DNA from: Bacteroidales bacterium
Lineage (GTDB): Bacteria > Bacteroidota > Bacteroidia > Bacteroidales > UBA932
DNA: 64,000 nt
Direction of reading: 5' to 3'
NCBI GenBank assembly: GCA_017443025.1
Contig: JAFSPG010000018.1
Span: forward strand, 186,001-250,000
This document shows positions 63,401 through 64,000 of this stretch, in pieces; positions within the stretch are counted from its first letter, which is position 1, and each line of letters starts with the position of its first letter. A program made the position numbers and the translations under genes. Below the pieces are notes generated by a model. That model was not told the DNA's origin. It did not search any database and saw only the letters and a program-made list of their open reading frames with translations.

Positions 63401-63944
63401 AGTTAAGGAACAGCTGTCCTTCAGCCACATCCCGGTTATCCTGCTGACGGCTAAAGTGAGTCTTGATGCAAAATCCGAGGGTATGGAAAGCGGCGCTGAC
63501 GCATTTATAGAAAAACCGTTCTCCATAAGACAGCTTCGCGGACAGGTCGACAATCTTCTCAGACTCAGAGAAACTTTCAGGGATGCCGTATTGAGCGGTT
63601 CAGTACTGCCCGAAACGACAACCAAGGGGCCTGAATTCAACTTTATCAATGCCATTAACGATGCTATCGAGAAGCATCTTAGCGACGATGACTTTTCAAT
63701 CGAAGCGCTTGCCTCCGACATGGCAATGTCCCGGACAAATTTCTTCCGTAAGTTTAAGGCCCTGACCGGCTTCACCCCCAACGACTACCTCAAGCAGTAC
63801 AGACTTGAACGAGCTGCCAGGCTTATCCGCGGAGGAGCCAGGGTCAATGAAGCCGCCGAAAGTGTCGGATTCGTTTCTTCATCTTACTTTGCGAAGTGCT
63901 TCAAGGCGCACTTCGGAGTGCTCCCCAAGGATTATTTGAAATAA
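60426..63944 (+). CDS. hybrid two-component system regulator
   Basis: The ATG at 60426 leads straight into a signal peptide (MRKTLLILILLYPFAAKA); the longer reading from 60342 would bury it. The 1172-residue protein has a periplasmic two-propeller sensor made of reg_prop repeats (SRGFIWIGTATGLDLYD, GIIWAGTDGEGLWSLR), a Y_Y_Y domain at about 560-635 and a transmembrane helix near 648-670. A HisKA domain follows (FFMGLVHEIRTPLTLI, His706), then an HATPase domain (NLLSNALKYTKD, DNGPGVKKD, GIGVGLAYARQL), a receiver domain (Asp978 in IISDVMMPIMDG) and a C-terminal AraC-type helix-turn-helix. It senses a breakdown product in the periplasm and activates the divergent locus. Confidence 0.97.
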   Translation: MRKTLLILILLYPFAAKAITPDTPEILLSETDGLSDNRVNCCIQDSRGFIWIGTATGLDLYDGQTFQPFGRATYSLLEADGKIWAGTDKGIWNFSVEDGEFHPFETVTKYGVNIISRVNTLAITDGSVIWIGTEGQGLFIYNTHNGTLTQHSVNHPFIKKISEVEEGRVVVVDRNGSQFLYGSRGGYLKQTNDYQIHGNGSLVDREGNRWVPTADRGLIKISGKESGLAKFRFPDGVHQDTYIPIAEDYDGHFFIGIKDKLYLLKRGETTISQHIDVPCSGQITRLLSAPEGLWIGTDTDGVYRYSCDSRSFSHYPTGGAIHSLYKAASGELFVGTDLGLLSCTPDKNYLSPTLNKKSIKIIFDGEQHHDASLKEFELVSQSAVVAMCEDGGHYLYLSTSNRGIFRMDLITRGWEHLVSSRSGSDALPWQKITSLFKCHNGIIWAGTDGEGLWSLRPECTAFSKYHLAARRLQDSSIYDLTEDDNGNLWICSSSGLWQLNPENESVSLVNLKASSITRTVDGKLYLGQDDAIISFSPEDAIRKPDKTFTVIREMSVGEQAFFIPPGGRHIRLSYKNNSFSIRLAELAFANQNQHLYSWMLQGFDNEWNAPSLSPIATYTKVPPGEYVFMVQGSNDTVRISISSPWWKSHIAIAAFVLIIIAGMVSLFFFGKNRLEKRYSDLMKKREEEREKALYKQKIRFFMGLVHEIRTPLTLIRLQHEKDSRSTNDTITRNLNYMQDTINKILTYDKQASGNINVLMTRMDLRDVVSSVAGSFVDSASSEGIKLDTVIGETPVIVSADEDMVTKILTNLLSNALKYTKDRISVSVHEEEENAVVVVTDNGPGVKKDQQEKIFEMFYTSPDNPVAETSGIGVGLAYARQLAEANHGKLSVEDAVTEGASFVFRLPLVKNQSAVDNDAKPALLPSSERIKVLVVEDNRELRETLRNELSAWYDILTAKNGEDAFNMVRKEAVDVIISDVMMPIMDGFELCRKVKEQLSFSHIPVILLTAKVSLDAKSEGMESGADAFIEKPFSIRQLRGQVDNLLRLRETFRDAVLSGSVLPETTTKGPEFNFINAINDAIEKHLSDDDFSIEALASDMAMSRTNFFRKFKALTGFTPNDYLKQYRLERAARLIRGGARVNEAAESVGFVSSSYFAKCFKAHFGVLPKDYLK

Positions 63945-63964
63945 CGAAAAATTTAGTAACTTTG
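63935..63964 (+). promoter_or_regulatory. promoter for a gene beyond the right edge
   Basis: TTTG (63935-63938) and TAACTTTG (63957-63964) are 18 bp apart, overlapping the end of the regulator gene. The downstream gene is outside the window. Confidence 0.45.
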
Positions 63965-64000
63965 CAGGCTAATTTGCCGCATTGGCATCAGATGTATTTG

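Overview
The window comes from a Bacteroidota chromosome, most likely an anaerobic, gut-type Bacteroidales. The evidence is a SusC/SusD pair with a hybrid two-component regulator, many lipoproteins with short Bacteroidetes-style signal peptides, BACON, GLUG and fimbrillin-like folds, an oxygen-independent ribonucleotide reductase, and repeated -7 promoter elements of the form TAnnTTTG, often with TTTG 19-21 bp upstream. Base composition is balanced to mildly GC-rich in the housekeeping part and visibly lower in parts of the accessory locus. Genus cannot be settled from the sequence alone.

Left half (1-21.9 kb) is mainly housekeeping: a partial membrane protein, LolD-type ATPase, tRNA-Pro, malate dehydrogenase, a phosphopantetheinyl transferase, nrdD-nrdG, an EnvC-like/TPR pair, an ECF-type sigma factor with a membrane/beta-barrel partner, tsaE, a lipoprotein, comM, and a compact seven-gene minus-strand operon aroD-aroA (fused), aroC, sufB, pnuC, sufC, a short sufD and ispE. 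That operon mixes shikimate, Fe-S, NAD-precursor and isoprenoid genes.

Middle (21.8-31.3 kb): tRNA-Leu with a strong terminator, a 1344-residue fimbrillin-GLUG-SGNH lipoprotein, tRNA-Ser followed by about 430 bp of hairpin-rich non-coding DNA including a cloverleaf-like inverted-repeat element, then a cytidylate-kinase-like protein, a GH3 beta-glucosidase and a PD40/SPOR protein.

Right half (31.3-64 kb) is one polysaccharide-utilisation-type locus. The minus strand runs GH43-like, SusC, SusD, three DUF5689-like lipoprotein paralogues, a sialidase-like propeller fused to an EEP hydrolase, a 44-aa ORF, a GLUG lipoprotein, a RelE-type toxin-antitoxin module, a second GLUG lipoprotein, an NPP-type phosphodiesterase, an HAD phosphatase, a 38-aa ORF, a second EEP hydrolase, a GpsA-like dehydrogenase, a GlpT-like permease and a GDPD-GH2 fusion. 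A divergent hybrid two-component regulator closes the locus. The set (two EEP enzymes, NPP, HAD, GDPD, glycerol-3-phosphate permease and dehydrogenase) suggests that the substrate carries phosphodiester or glycerophosphate groups. The working model is capture by SusCD and DUF5689 proteins, phosphodiester cleavage outside or in the periplasm, import of glycerol-3-phosphate and its oxidation to DHAP. This is inference from gene content; the substrate is unknown.
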